DNA of 64,000 nt. Origin: Raphanus sativus (taxonomy: Eukaryota; Streptophyta; Magnoliopsida; Brassicales; Brassicaceae). The stretch spans positions 23,025,792 to 23,089,791 of the forward strand of contig NC_079511.1 of the NCBI RefSeq assembly GCF_000801105.2, read 5' to 3'. Numbering within the stretch: position 1 is the stretch's first letter; each line of letters starts with the position of its first letter. This document shows positions 36,405 to 46,967 of the stretch, in pieces. The notes under the pieces were generated by a model, which saw only the letters and a program-made list of their open reading frames with translations, made no database searches and was not told where the DNA came from. Made by a program: the position numbers and the translations under genes.

Positions 36405-37739
36405 TGTTAGGAGTTTTGAGGCTCCTAAGTCAAATGATAGTAAAGTGGAAGTAAGTTGTCGAACCAGTTCTGAGGGATTCAAATGCAGAGAGAATGCAAG
36501 TATTTGCCTAATCTAAGTGCAATCAGTGAATTGGATGGTTTTTAAACTAAAACTAGAATGCAAGTAACAGAAATGATACTTTTAAGCTATTGGAAAAGAG
36601 AACTCATGGGTATAGGGATTTCAGACATTGGGTGATCAAGTTTCGAACTAAGGACGACAAATGAATCAATCAAACTATTAACCTTAAACCTAGACACAAT
36701 TCTAAGCAAGCTCTATGTCTTGATGAATGCTCATTTGCTAACATGTCTCAAACATCAAATGTCTTTGGTTGAATAACATGCAAGCAATCATTACTAACAA
36801 GTCTATTAGCTATCTTAGCATCTTTAACAACAAATATCTTTGGCAAAGTACACTAAGAGCCTAGGGGAGTTGACTCAGGCATTTCATCAAACACCTGTCG
36901 GGTGAGAAATGCCTAGAGATCACCATTTGAGTGGCCTACTCAAATGATGCATTAAGATCACTCTACTATGCAATGAACAAGTATGATATATACCTAAAAC
37001 ATCCTAGAACTAGCCTAATCACCCTTAATCACCCTAACCCATGAATCCAAAAGGTGATTACTCACTAATCTCCATGATTCCTCTTAAACCCATATTCAGA
37101 TGAATCATATAGAGAAATAGAAGAGAAACTCACAAGAACACAAGAACAATCAAAGCCAAAAGAGAACTTTTCTTGAGAGAATTTTATGTATTCAATAGAT
37201 AAAAGATAAAAATCTGCCAATGGTGGCTACAAAGAATACTTAAACATTAGGTTTTTCAGTGCAAAAACGTGCACAATAAATTGCAAAAAGGTCCTTGAAA
37301 ATAATAAAAATCATGCACTGATAATGCGGAGCGACCTCGGCCAGTCGCTCCGAGAGGTCGCTCTGGGCTTCGGGAGCGACCTCGGGTGGTCGCTGCGAGG
37401 GGTTGCTCCGGAGGTATTTTCTTCGTTTTCGAGCCGTGTAAAGCCGAGCGACTTGGAGTGGTCGCTCCAGCTTTGATCGTCAAGGTCGCTCCGGCTGGAG
37501 CGAGGTCTCACAACGACCTCTGCAGGTCGCTCCAGTCTCCTCTCGTCCAATCATCCTCTTTTTCACATCTTTTGAGCTCCAAGTGCATCCAAATGTCTCC
37601 AGTAACCTCACTTGGCACTCCAGTACCTAATAGAGACTTATGCATGCAAAATGCAACCTAAACATGTCTAAATCCTATTCTATATGATGAAAATGCTTAT
37701 GAATGAATGGTTAAAACAATGCAAATGTGCAAGACATCA
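36405..37739 (-). repeat. 3' LTR of the Athila-like element
   Basis: The 1335-bp LTR holds a GC-rich block at about 37325-37545 with nine GTCGCT/AGCGAC motifs in both orientations, unlike the AT-rich remainder. Confidence 0.88.
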
Positions 37740-37753
37740 ACTCCCCCACACTA

Positions 37754-39621
37754 GTCCTTTACTTGTCCACAAGTAAACTTTCAAGAACCAAGGAGAAAAC
37801 GTTTGAAAATGGGGACTCATAACCAAAAGAAACTCTTCTTAGTTCTCAACCTAACAACCTTGCATAATCATACCAAATAGCAAGAGCAAGGATTTTATCC
37901 ATCTCTAACTTCTCTAGGCCTATCTCAGCTCCTTTGATCTCTACACTCATTAATAATGTATCTACAAACCACAAATCCACATCTCTCTAACATTTACGAA
38001 GCAAACTCAATAGACATCTCACAAATGGTCAACTGGTCCAAGTCATTTGGTTTGGTAAGACAAAGGTTTTAATGCAAGTGAAATCAGAGGTTCAAAATGA
38101 TCTTTTAAGGTGGCTTACTCTCAAACAAAGTAGCTTTGACATTACACATAATATATCTAAGAAAGGGATCAACTCATGCATACAATGCTCAATCTCCATT
38201 GTTCTACCCTTTCCCAAACACACAAGATATTCAATTATTCCTCAATGTCAAACCCAACTCACATCTCTCACCAAAAGATCCCAAGAACATTTTTCACATC
38301 AGACTCTTTCTTTTTGAAATCAATAAAGGATTTTTCACAATTTTAAAACAAATCTTAGCTCCTAACAACTTTGCTAGCTCCCTTTTTCATTCCCTTTTTT
38401 TTTTTTATATTTTTGGGGGCCAAGACTTTTCACAATAAGAGCTAGATATTTCTCCACTTATCCCATAAAGAATAATCATTTAAGCACAAAGAGTCAAACC
38501 TTTCATATTCCCAAATCACAATCACAACACTCACCCCCTTCCTATAGCTAGACAATAGAGTGACTAATCTAGCAAGAATGGAGACTAACCATTGTCGTTC
38601 CCAATACTCTCAACATTATGCACATGTAAAGCTTTCCAAAGAGGCCTCACTCAACAAATAATGATGGTTTAAAAAAAAGGTATGGGTTTTTGGAGTGGAG
38701 TACCACTTGAGTTTGTCAAAAAGATTGGTAAAACAGATGGGACAACTCAAGTGTGTATATCCATGACTTAGTACACAAGGGACCATATGCAAGAGACATT
38801 AAAACAGGAGCTTGCTTCAAAGAGAGAGTATCAACAGTCAAATGAGTTTCAAGAGGAGCATTCAAGGCGCGAAGTATACAAGCTTTCCAAAGGGTGCTCA
38901 AGCTACTTGTCATGATTACAAAAGTCAACAAATTCATTACTTAGCATGAGCTCTTTACAAGGTTGAAATCCCCCTAATGCATGAATGCAACCTATATGCT
39001 TCTAGACTCAATCCTAAAAATGCAAATGATGCAACTAAATGATTCTTTTTGTGTTTTTCAAATTTTTTTTTATTTTTTTGGACTTTTCTATGCAAATAAG
39101 AATGTAATATGCAATGCATGAGACTCAAAATCATGAAAACAAACATGATCAAATACTTGGTACCTCCCCCACACTTAAATCACACAGTCTATGTGTGAGT
39201 GAGGTACCCAATGAAAATGTGAAATACAAAGAAAAGATGGGAGAAGGGAAGTTTCCAGTTAGCTGAGACGGGAGCGAGGTGTAAGGGTCGCTGTGGCAGG
39301 TCGCTCCCAGCTGGAGCGACCTCATGACGTCGCTGCGGATACCTCGCTCCACGGTCAGTTCCGCTCCGGAGGACACGAGCGACCTCTGGGGGTCGCTGTG
39401 GGCAAGTCGCTCCCAGCTGGAGCGACTTCTCTCCCTCGCTCCATGACCTCGGTCTGATTTCCGATTTTCTGCTCCACACCTGCACACAACTTCATTTTCC
39501 CATTGTTTTATGCAGTAAGATGAAAATGTAAACACTAATGCAATATATACAAGGATACTCATGGGACTTCCTCCCAAGTGAGCTTGTTTTAAGTCTCTAG
39601 CTTGACTTTGCCTCCTTTGGA
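37754..39621 (-). other. Non-coding interior of the Athila-like element
   Basis: This is where pol or env would be expected. No RT or integrase motif could be found on either strand. A second GTCGCT/AGCGAC-rich block lies at about 39263-39450. The rest is AT-rich without long frames. Confidence 0.65.
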
Positions 39622-42130
39622 TCAGGCTGGACTAGGTGCAGAAAGTGGAGTTGACACCCCATCTTCCTCAGGTGGTAGCTCATCAAAGTGATAATCAGCA
39701 GGAGAAGGATTCATCTCTTCAATGGTGAAGGCTTGTCCAAATACAGTGGGGTTCCTCATCTTCTCCTTGATGTCAAAGTGGAGGATGTTCTCCTTGCCCA
39801 AATGGAGGTCAATCTTCCCTTCCTTCACATTCACAATAGCTCCTGCTGTAGCTAAGAATAGCCTTCCAAGAATCAATGGGTCTTGAGCCTCCTCACCCAT
39901 TTCAAGCACCACAAAATCTGTAGGTATCTCATACCTTCCAATCTTCACAGAGAGGTTCTCTAGGATGCCCACAGGGTACTTCACTGAATGATCAGCCAAC
40001 ACCAGAGAGAGTCTACACTTCTTGTATTGAGTGAAGCCAAGCTTCTTTGCCACAGACAAAGGCATCAAGCTGACACTAGCTCCCAAATCGCAGAGACATT
40101 TCTCAAATACCATAGGTCCAAGAGCACAAGGGAGTGTGAAGCATCCTGGATCCTCTAGCTTCTCTGGAGCATCTAGCCTCTGAATGATGGCATTGCACTC
40201 ATGACTCAGAACCATCATGCCCTCCATCTCCTTCTTCTTAGCAGCTACAACATCTTTCAGGAGTTTGTTGTATTGAGGAATCAGCATGAAAGCATCAATG
40301 ATGGGCATTGTAACCTGAGCTTCACTCATCTGCTTCTCAAACAAAGCCTTGTACTTCTGTAGCAGCTGCTTCTTGAATCTACCAGGGAATGGAAGCTTTG
40401 GTTCATAGGGAGGGGGGACAGGAGAGCTCTCACTTGCTGGAGCAGCAGATTCACCATCTTTTGTTGTTTTCTTCTCTTCTCCAACCTTTCCTTTACCCTT
40501 GGCTTTCACAATCTTCTCCAAGATCTCAGCATCTGTCTTCTCATCAACAATGACCACTTCATCATCTAGGTTGATGGCCACCTCCTCACCTTGTTTCTCA
40601 GCATCCTTGGTGAGGGTTACAGGAGTCAACTGCTTACCACTCCTAAGTGTGACAGCTTTTGCTTCCTTGGGGTTTTGATCTGACTTTCCAGGTAGAGATC
40701 CTTGCTGGCGGTTCTGGTGGGAGCTCATGGAAGCAAACTGATTCTCCAAATTCTTGACAGAAGAAGCAAGGTGGGAGAATTTGTTGTTGAGCTCATTGTA
40801 GCTCCCATCAATCTTGGAGTGAAGGTTTTTCAGCTCATAACTAACATGCTTCTCACTTCTAGTCTGTGACTCCAAGATTTTTTTCAGAAGTGCATCAGTG
40901 CTGCTCTCTTGGGGTGTAGAGCTAGATGGAGCAGGCTGCTGTTGAGAAGAGTTCTGACCTTGGTTGGAAAAACCAGGATGAGGGTTTTGCTTTTGCTGAT
41001 AGCCACCTTGCTGGTTGTTCCTAGGCTGATATCCATTCTGCTGGTTGTTAGAATAAGGTCTCTGCTGATAGTTGTTGTACTGAAAGTTTGGCTCCTTCTT
41101 GTACCAAGTACCATTGTTGTTGATAAAACACAGCTCTTCCTGACCTTCCAGACCTTCAACCTCATTGACAGCAAATGGTATCTCGTGCTGTGGGTTACCA
41201 ACAAAGTTCATCTGAGCTTGAGAAGCTTTATCAGCAATGAGGATGTCAATCTTATCCTGCAAAGCCTTTATCTTTTTTCTTGTCTGCTTGTCTGCTGACC
41301 TATCAGCTCTGTCATGATCCCCACTGTAGACAGCATCACTCTTGACCATGTTTTCAACAAGTTTCCCTGCCTCTTCTTCTGTTCTGTCCAAGAAGTTCCC
41401 ATTACTTGCAGTATCCAATCTTGCTCTGTACTCAGGTAAGGCACCTCTCTAGAATGTGCTAAGCAAGCTTCCCTTGTTGAAACCATGGTGTGGGCATTGA
41501 GCTAGGTAGCCATTGAACATTTCCCATGCTTCACTGAATCCTTCCAAGTTCTTCTGCTTGAATCTGGATATCTCATTCATGTAGTCAGCTGTCTTGGAAG
41601 TAGAGAAGAATTTCTCTAGGAAAGCTTTCTTGCAGTCATCCCAAGTGGTGATGGAGCTGCTTGGCAGAGACTTCTCCCACTGACGTGCCTTATCCCCCAA
41701 AGAAAAAGGGAAAAGCTTGAGCTTGAAAGCATCCTCTGATACACCATTGGTTTTGGAGAGACCACAGTATCTATCAAAACTGTCCAAGTGGTCGAATGGA
41801 TTCTCTGCAGCCAGGCCATGAAACTTGTTGTTCTCAATCTGGTTCAGCAATCCTGACTTGATCTCAAAGTTGTTTGCTGCCAAGAGCTAGTGCTCTGATT
41901 CCTAACAGGTGGCCATGGTTAGTTGGGCGGTCATAGGCACCAATAGGTCGAGCTGGTGGGGCGTTGCCATCGCCATTCGCTTGTGGGTCAGCCATTTCAA
42001 TGTTCGGATCCTGTATGTGAGCCTGTTGCTCCTCTTCTCTCCTTTTTCTAGCATACTCCCTCTCTAAGCTCGGATGTCTGCTGCTCTTGGAACTAGGTTT
42101 GTTGGACCCCTGCTCCTCAAGTTCATACAC
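39622..42130 (-). pseudogene. Athila-like gag-protease polyprotein
   Basis: The minus-strand frame starts at the ATG at 42130 (MYELEEQGSNKPSS). A one-base shift near 41890 moves it into the frame with [20 protein letters not shown], the usual gag opening of Athila-type elements. The Retrotrans_gag domain follows ([20 protein letters not shown]). One stop interrupts at 41449-41451. The frame resumes to 39622 with a Q/N-rich stretch, the Athila marker AVTLRSGKQL and an aspartic protease-like site CDLGASVSLMP. It ends with the acidic tail SADYHFDELPPEEDG-like region and a stop. Only two lesions separate it from an open frame of about 830 codons. Confidence 0.85.
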
Positions 42131-42240
42131 CTGCAGATCAAAAGGGAATTGAAGAAGGAGAATCAGTAATCAGCAAAATAAAAAATGATTTAGTCTCAAG
42201 CAAGCTAATAAATCTCAATGTTCAAATTTACTCAGAATTT

Positions 42241-42253
42241 GGCGACGGCGCCA
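42241..42253 (-). other. Primer binding site of the Athila-like element
   Basis: TGGCGCCGTCGCC on the minus strand resembles the tRNA-Asp-type primer site used by many plant gypsy elements. It lies 6 bp inside the 5' LTR. Confidence 0.7.
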
Positions 42254-42259
42254 ATTTGA

Positions 42260-43600
42260 TGTTAGGAGTTTTGAGGCTCCTAAGTCAAATGATAGTAAAG
42301 TGGAAGTAAGTTGTCGAACCAGTTCTGAGGGATTCAAATGCAGAGAGAATGCAAGTATTTACCTAATTTAAGTGCAATCAGTGAATTGGATGGTTTTTAA
42401 ACTAAAACTAGAATGCAAGTAACAGAAATGATACTTTTAAGCTATTGGAAAGGAGAACTCATGGGTATAGGGATTTCAGACCTTGGGTGATCAAGTTTCG
42501 AACTAAGGACGACAAATGAATCAATCAAACTATTAACCTTAAACCTAGACACAATTCTAAGCAAGCTCTATGTCTAGATGAATGCTCATTTGCTAACATG
42601 TCTCAAACATCAAATGTCTTTGGTTGAATAACATGCAAGCAATCATTACTAACAAGTCTATTAGCTATCTTAGCATCTTTAACAACAAATATCTTTGGCA
42701 AAGTACACTAAGAGCCTAGGGGAGTTGACTCAGGCATTTCATCAAACACCTGTCGGGTGAGAAGTGCCTAGAGATCACCCTTTGAGTGGCCTACTCAAAT
42801 GATGCATTAAGATCACTCTACTATGCAAGGAACAAGTATGATCTATACCTAAAACATCCTAGAACTAGCCTAATCACCCTTAATCACCCTAACCCATGAA
42901 TCCAAAAGGTGATTACTCACTAATCTCCATGATTCCTCTTAAACCCATGGTGGATTTCAGATGAATCATATAGAGAAATAGAAGAGAAACTCACAAGAAC
43001 ACAAGAACAATCAAAGCCAAAAGAGAACTTTTCTTGAGAGAGTTTTGTGTATTCAATAGATAAAGGATAAAAATCTGCCAATGGTGGCTACAAAGAATAC
43101 TTAAACATTAGGTTTTTCAGTGCAAAAACGTGCACAATAAATTGCAAAAAGATCCTTGAAAATAATAAAAATCGTGCACTGATAACGCGGAGCGACCTCG
43201 GCCAGTCGCTCCGAGAGGTCGCTCTGGGCTTCGGGAGCGATCTCGGGTGGTCGCTGCGAGGGGTCGCTCCGGAGGCATTTTCTTCGTTTTCGAGCCGTGT
43301 AAAGCCGAGCGACTTGGAGTGGTCGCTCCAGCTTTGATTGTCAAGATCGCTCCGGCTGGAGCGAGGTCTCACAGCGACCTCTGCAGGTCGCTCCAGTCTC
43401 CTCTCGTCCAATCATCCTCTTTTTCACATCTTTTGAGCTCCAAATGCATCCAAATGTCTCCAGTAACCTCATTTGGCACTCCAGTACCTAATAGAGACTT
43501 ATGCATGCAAAATGCAACCTAAACATGTCTAAATCCTATTCTATATGATGAAAATGCTTATGAATGAATGGTTAAAACAATGCAAATGTGCAAGACATCA
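42260..43600 (-). repeat. 5' LTR of the Athila-like element
   Basis: The 1341-bp LTR differs from the other LTR by scattered single-base changes and a 6-bp indel near 42950 (CATGGTGGATTTC against CATATTC). The GC motif block recurs at about 43187-43400. Confidence 0.88.
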
Positions 43601-43665
43601 AACCCTATTAGATAAACATATCTAGATAACTCCTAAATATATTATAATTCTCAAACACAATAGGA

Positions 43666-43923
43666 TTAAATCATTTTACTTGCACTTGAAGTTTCTTTAG
43701 TCTTCAAACTTATCTCAACATCCAAAGTCAGCATTTGCTTCATCTTCAATCCAACACTAACCCATTTCCCCCTCTCTGCATAATAACCATTAGCTTCATA
43801 AGGTTGCTGAGTTCTCTTTCGAATAAGCAGGAGGAAAATCAATAACATCAACACAAAAGTTGTTTTTAACTTCCAAATAGAATTCCACCATGTTATATAC
43901 AAAGATGAATGCGTGGAGCTCAA
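43666..43923 (-). pseudogene. Small membrane-protein-like reading frame, duplicated at 59.2-59.4 kb
   Basis: The minus-strand frame reads LYITWWNSIWKLKTTFVLMLLIFLLLIRKR, one hydrophobic segment followed by a basic stretch, then EANGYYAERGKWVSVG. I do not recognise a family. The plus-strand DNA at about 59215-59390 is a diverged copy, reading LKTTFVLMLLILLLLLVRLHW, so it was part of the duplicated segment. Whether this copy is a working small gene is unclear. Its right end lies just after the copia LTR, so it may be truncated. Confidence 0.35.
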
Positions 43924-44254
43924 GTCTCTAAACTACGGGAGGATGTGCCTACCCATTTACTTAAACTAGATGGTTTTACAGCTTCAGTAAATCTAGATCT
44001 TCATTTCAACTCTATATTATTTTCTTTTCGTTTTTTTTTGGATGGGTTTGTCCGCTTTAAACCTCTTGCAAAACTTAAGCTTAACATACACGTACTATAT
44101 ATTTGTTTATTACCAAAAGCTCTCGTTAACGAACCGGAATAATTTTCACATACAAAAAACATCAACCCACCTTCAGTTTCCATTACAGGCACAGCTTCCA
44201 CACAGTAAAAATGAAACCATTAACCATACCAAAATGCCCACTTCGCTTCCTTTC

Positions 44255-46474
44255 TCAGCTCTTCTTGTTACCAGTCTTAGGAGTTGTTTTGCGTTGGGCC
44301 TTATATGCTTCGCAAAGTGGAGGTGGAGGTGGTAGTGGCGGCGCTGGAATGACTGGAGGAAACAATCTCGGAACTCCGGAATCTTCTGGCCAAGCTGATA
44401 ACTTTGGAACAGGAGAAAAAGCAGCAGTATAAGTTTTGTAATACCGTTCACAAGTGTAACAGTCATCTACATACTGCAAAGGGTTGATTTTCAGCTTCTT
44501 GCAGACAGCTAGAGCGTGTAGACATGGAAACTTAAACCTCTGGAAATCCCCCACATGTGCAGGTGCAGTCGCTCAGCTGAACAATCCATTTACCGTTTTC
44601 TGACGGTGCTGCCACCTAAAACGCGTCATTCTCTAACGGCGTTACAACGTAAGCAACAGAAGCTTTCCTGAAATTTTCTAGCTTATCCGTGACAGGTTTG
44701 GTGTACACGTCGCCGCAGTTAAGAGAATAGCGGCTAAAAAGAGAAGATTCGTTAAAACTGTTTCTCAGCTCATCAAAGAGAAGCAGAAGAGAACCTGTGA
44801 GTACATGATCAGCCAACTCAAAGCCTCTACACTCTGAAAACAAAGCTGCAGTATATATCTCCATGATCCCGTATCTCCGACCACCGTCATGAGGCAGCGC
44901 CCAATGACTCTGTGGGGTCTGGTCTAACCATCTCCGAGCTTCAGGGTTATCTTTTTCAATGGTCTCTATGATTTTCTCGAATTCTTCCCTCTGACTTGTC
45001 ATTCCCGCTCGCCACAAGCGACCCATCAGACCTTGGTGAGCTGGAAAATGGGACCAGAACTGTTTGAGACAGAATCTGTGATAAGCCCAGGGTTCTTGCC
45101 ATTGAGACCCGGGTTCATTAATGACAGCGAGTATGTCCGGGTGGGGACTAGAGATGAGGCAAAGACCTTTCCTTTGTGTAACTTTCTCTCTTATATTAGT
45201 GAGAAACCAACGCCAACTATCTGAGGACACTTCTTTAGTCACCGCAAAGGCAATAGGGAAAAATATGTTGGCTGCATCTAACCCTGAGGCAATCATCATA
45301 TTCAACTGATACTTACCATTCAACTCTTTGGTGTCCACTAAGATCAAAGGTCTACAGTGTTGAAACCCTTGGATGAACTGTGAAAACGCCCAGAACACTC
45401 CAGAGAAGGATGCAAATTTAGGATTAGGAAAAAGATAATACTTCCAATCCACAAGCAGTCCATTAGATGAACGAAGGGCAGAGATTAACTTGGGCAAATC
45501 TTCAAAACTCTGTTCCCAGTCTCCAAAAACTCTTTTAACAGCTTCCTCTTTAGCAGCCCGCGCGTCCTCAGTTTCAAGCCTATAGCCAGTTTTGTTTTGC
45601 CACCACTCACTCAACTCTGCAAATGAGAGCGTTGGATGTACCCTGACCGCAGGTTCAATCTCATCTGTTTTGAACTCTGAATCAAAATTTTCTGGCTCAA
45701 AGGGACGACAAGTGTGTGGACCAGTATACTTGATTACCTCAAAAAGATTGTGCTTTTCCAATTTAGCAGCCACAAGTGACCACTTGCAATTCCATCTGAT
45801 GCACTCAAACATCAACTTGTCCGTCCCAGTCTCTCTCACTACAGACTTTTGCATCCCTTTGATGGAACACCAGTCTACTGCCTTCTTCAGCTCATCAACA
45901 TCTCTAAAGCACAGTCCCACTCGCAAGTCGTGGTCTTCAAGCCACAAACCAGACTTGCACGGGTCTGAATCTTTATCCCCTGTAAGTTGATCACCTCCGC
46001 AGCCTCCTCTGACCTTGAATTTTTGTTTGTCATGTCACCGCCATCTTCAGGCAACCCGTTACTGCAACCCCTCTCTAGCTTAACAGCTACATCAGTTCTC
46101 TGTCTTTTCGAGGATCTACCAGGATGATCAATCACTTCCAGATACAACTCCACATGTTTAATACAAGGGTGTTTGCTCGGAACCTCAAGCATTGTCTCTA
46201 AACTTTGGTTGTTCACCACAGGCAGAAGCAGATACTGAAATGCCGACTGTCCTCCAACAACTGAAGGATACCTACCAAATATTTTAACTTTAGATCTCTC
46301 CTTATCAATATCTACTCCAGCAAGCACATACATCTCATCCAACAGCCTGTTTAGTGCAATCTTTGGGTTAACTATGATCCTTTTGGGAGTTGAACCTTCA
46401 TAGTAAACGCCTTCTGTGCCATACTTGATGCAACCGTTCCAGTAACAGTTCACTGGAACCTCTGTTTCAGACAT
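44255..46474 (-). pseudogene. MULE transposase-like (MuDR-family, possibly domesticated) gene, broken
   Basis: From ATG 46474 (MSETEVPVNCYWNG) the first block encodes a PB1-like N-terminal domain and a linker. After a frame change near 45970-46000, block two (45947-44616) holds the MuDR-type DNA-binding domain (LRVGLCFRDVDELKKAVDW to GPHTCRP) and a MULE transposase core. In the core the first aspartate is in LILVDTKELNGKY, but the second site reads SSPHPD where SDRH is usual. A TAG at 44616-44618 and an extra G near 44549 precede a SWIM zinc finger (CTCTCG to CLHALAVC) and a tail ending at 44255. The copy at 58561 keeps CAG where this copy has TAG. No terminal inverted repeats flank it, so it may descend from a host-adapted transposase gene. 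Three lesions make it a pseudogene. Confidence 0.75.
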
Positions 46475-46967
46475 GAGCACAACAAAAACCTGGTGGAAAC
46501 CCAAAAGTAAAAAAGTCATTTTTAGGACAAAACCCTAAAACTCAGACCCATGTGTCTTTAAGCCCTATAAAAAACATAAACGATTCATATCTCTAACACA
46601 ACAACACGGAGAAATTAATATCAGCAACACTATATGATAAATCAAGCAATACAAAAAAAAACATAAAAACCCTAAAGTATATATGTAATCGAAGATGTGT
46701 AGATACCTAAGAAAAATGAGATTCTTGGCTTGGTAGTTGCAAGGAAGCTTGGATTTTACAGAGAATTGAAGCAATTTAAGAATTTCACCGGCAATGTGCT
46801 CAGAAAGCAGACTCGCACACTCTGTAACTAATAAGATTTTCAGTCGAAGCCACCTAAACTACTTACAGGACGAAGATAACAAAAAAGGTCTTAAAAGAGT
46901 CAGCAACAAAAGACTAATGGGCTGCAAAAGGCCCACTAATGTGATGAAACCAGTGATTCTAACATCA
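46475..46967 (-). other. Upstream region of the MULE-transposase-like pseudogene
   Basis: It holds the likely old leader and promoter region. No separate gene was seen. It ends at the target duplication of the MULE at 46977. Confidence 0.45.

Larger units (their letters stand above)
36405..43600 (-). mobile_element. Athila-like gypsy element with gag and protease only
   Basis: The LTRs at 36405-37739 (1335 bp) and 42260-43600 (1341 bp) both start TGTTAGGAG and end GACATCA on the plus strand, and are very similar. On the minus strand a primer binding site TGGCGCCGTCGCC (42241-42253) follows the 5' LTR, and a purine tract AGTGTGGGGGAGT (37741-37753) precedes the 3' LTR. The interior encodes gag and protease but no reverse transcriptase, RNase H or integrase. 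About 1.8 kb of non-coding DNA fills the space. It is a non-autonomous derivative that inserted into the LTR of the copia remnant. AACCCTA abuts the right end and lies one base from the left end. Confidence 0.88.
36233..43657 (-). repeat. 5' LTR of the copia remnant, split by the Athila-like element
   Basis: The two parts, 36233-36404 and about 43601-43657, together form an LTR of roughly 225 bp that starts TGTTTGAGAATT and ends GTTGATAACA on the minus strand. The 7.2-kb element at 36405-43600 separates them. The phrase AACCCTA occurs at both junctions. Confidence 0.72.

Noticed and set aside
37320..37545. Short repeats resembling a CRISPR array
   Set aside because: Motifs occur in both orientations with irregular spacing, recur in both LTRs of a retrotransposon, and the DNA is plant nuclear.
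45960..46010. A 15-bp intron explaining the frame change in the MULE-transposase-like gene (GTGATCAACTTACAG)
   Set aside because: It is far below the minimum plant intron length, so a frameshift is the simpler reading.
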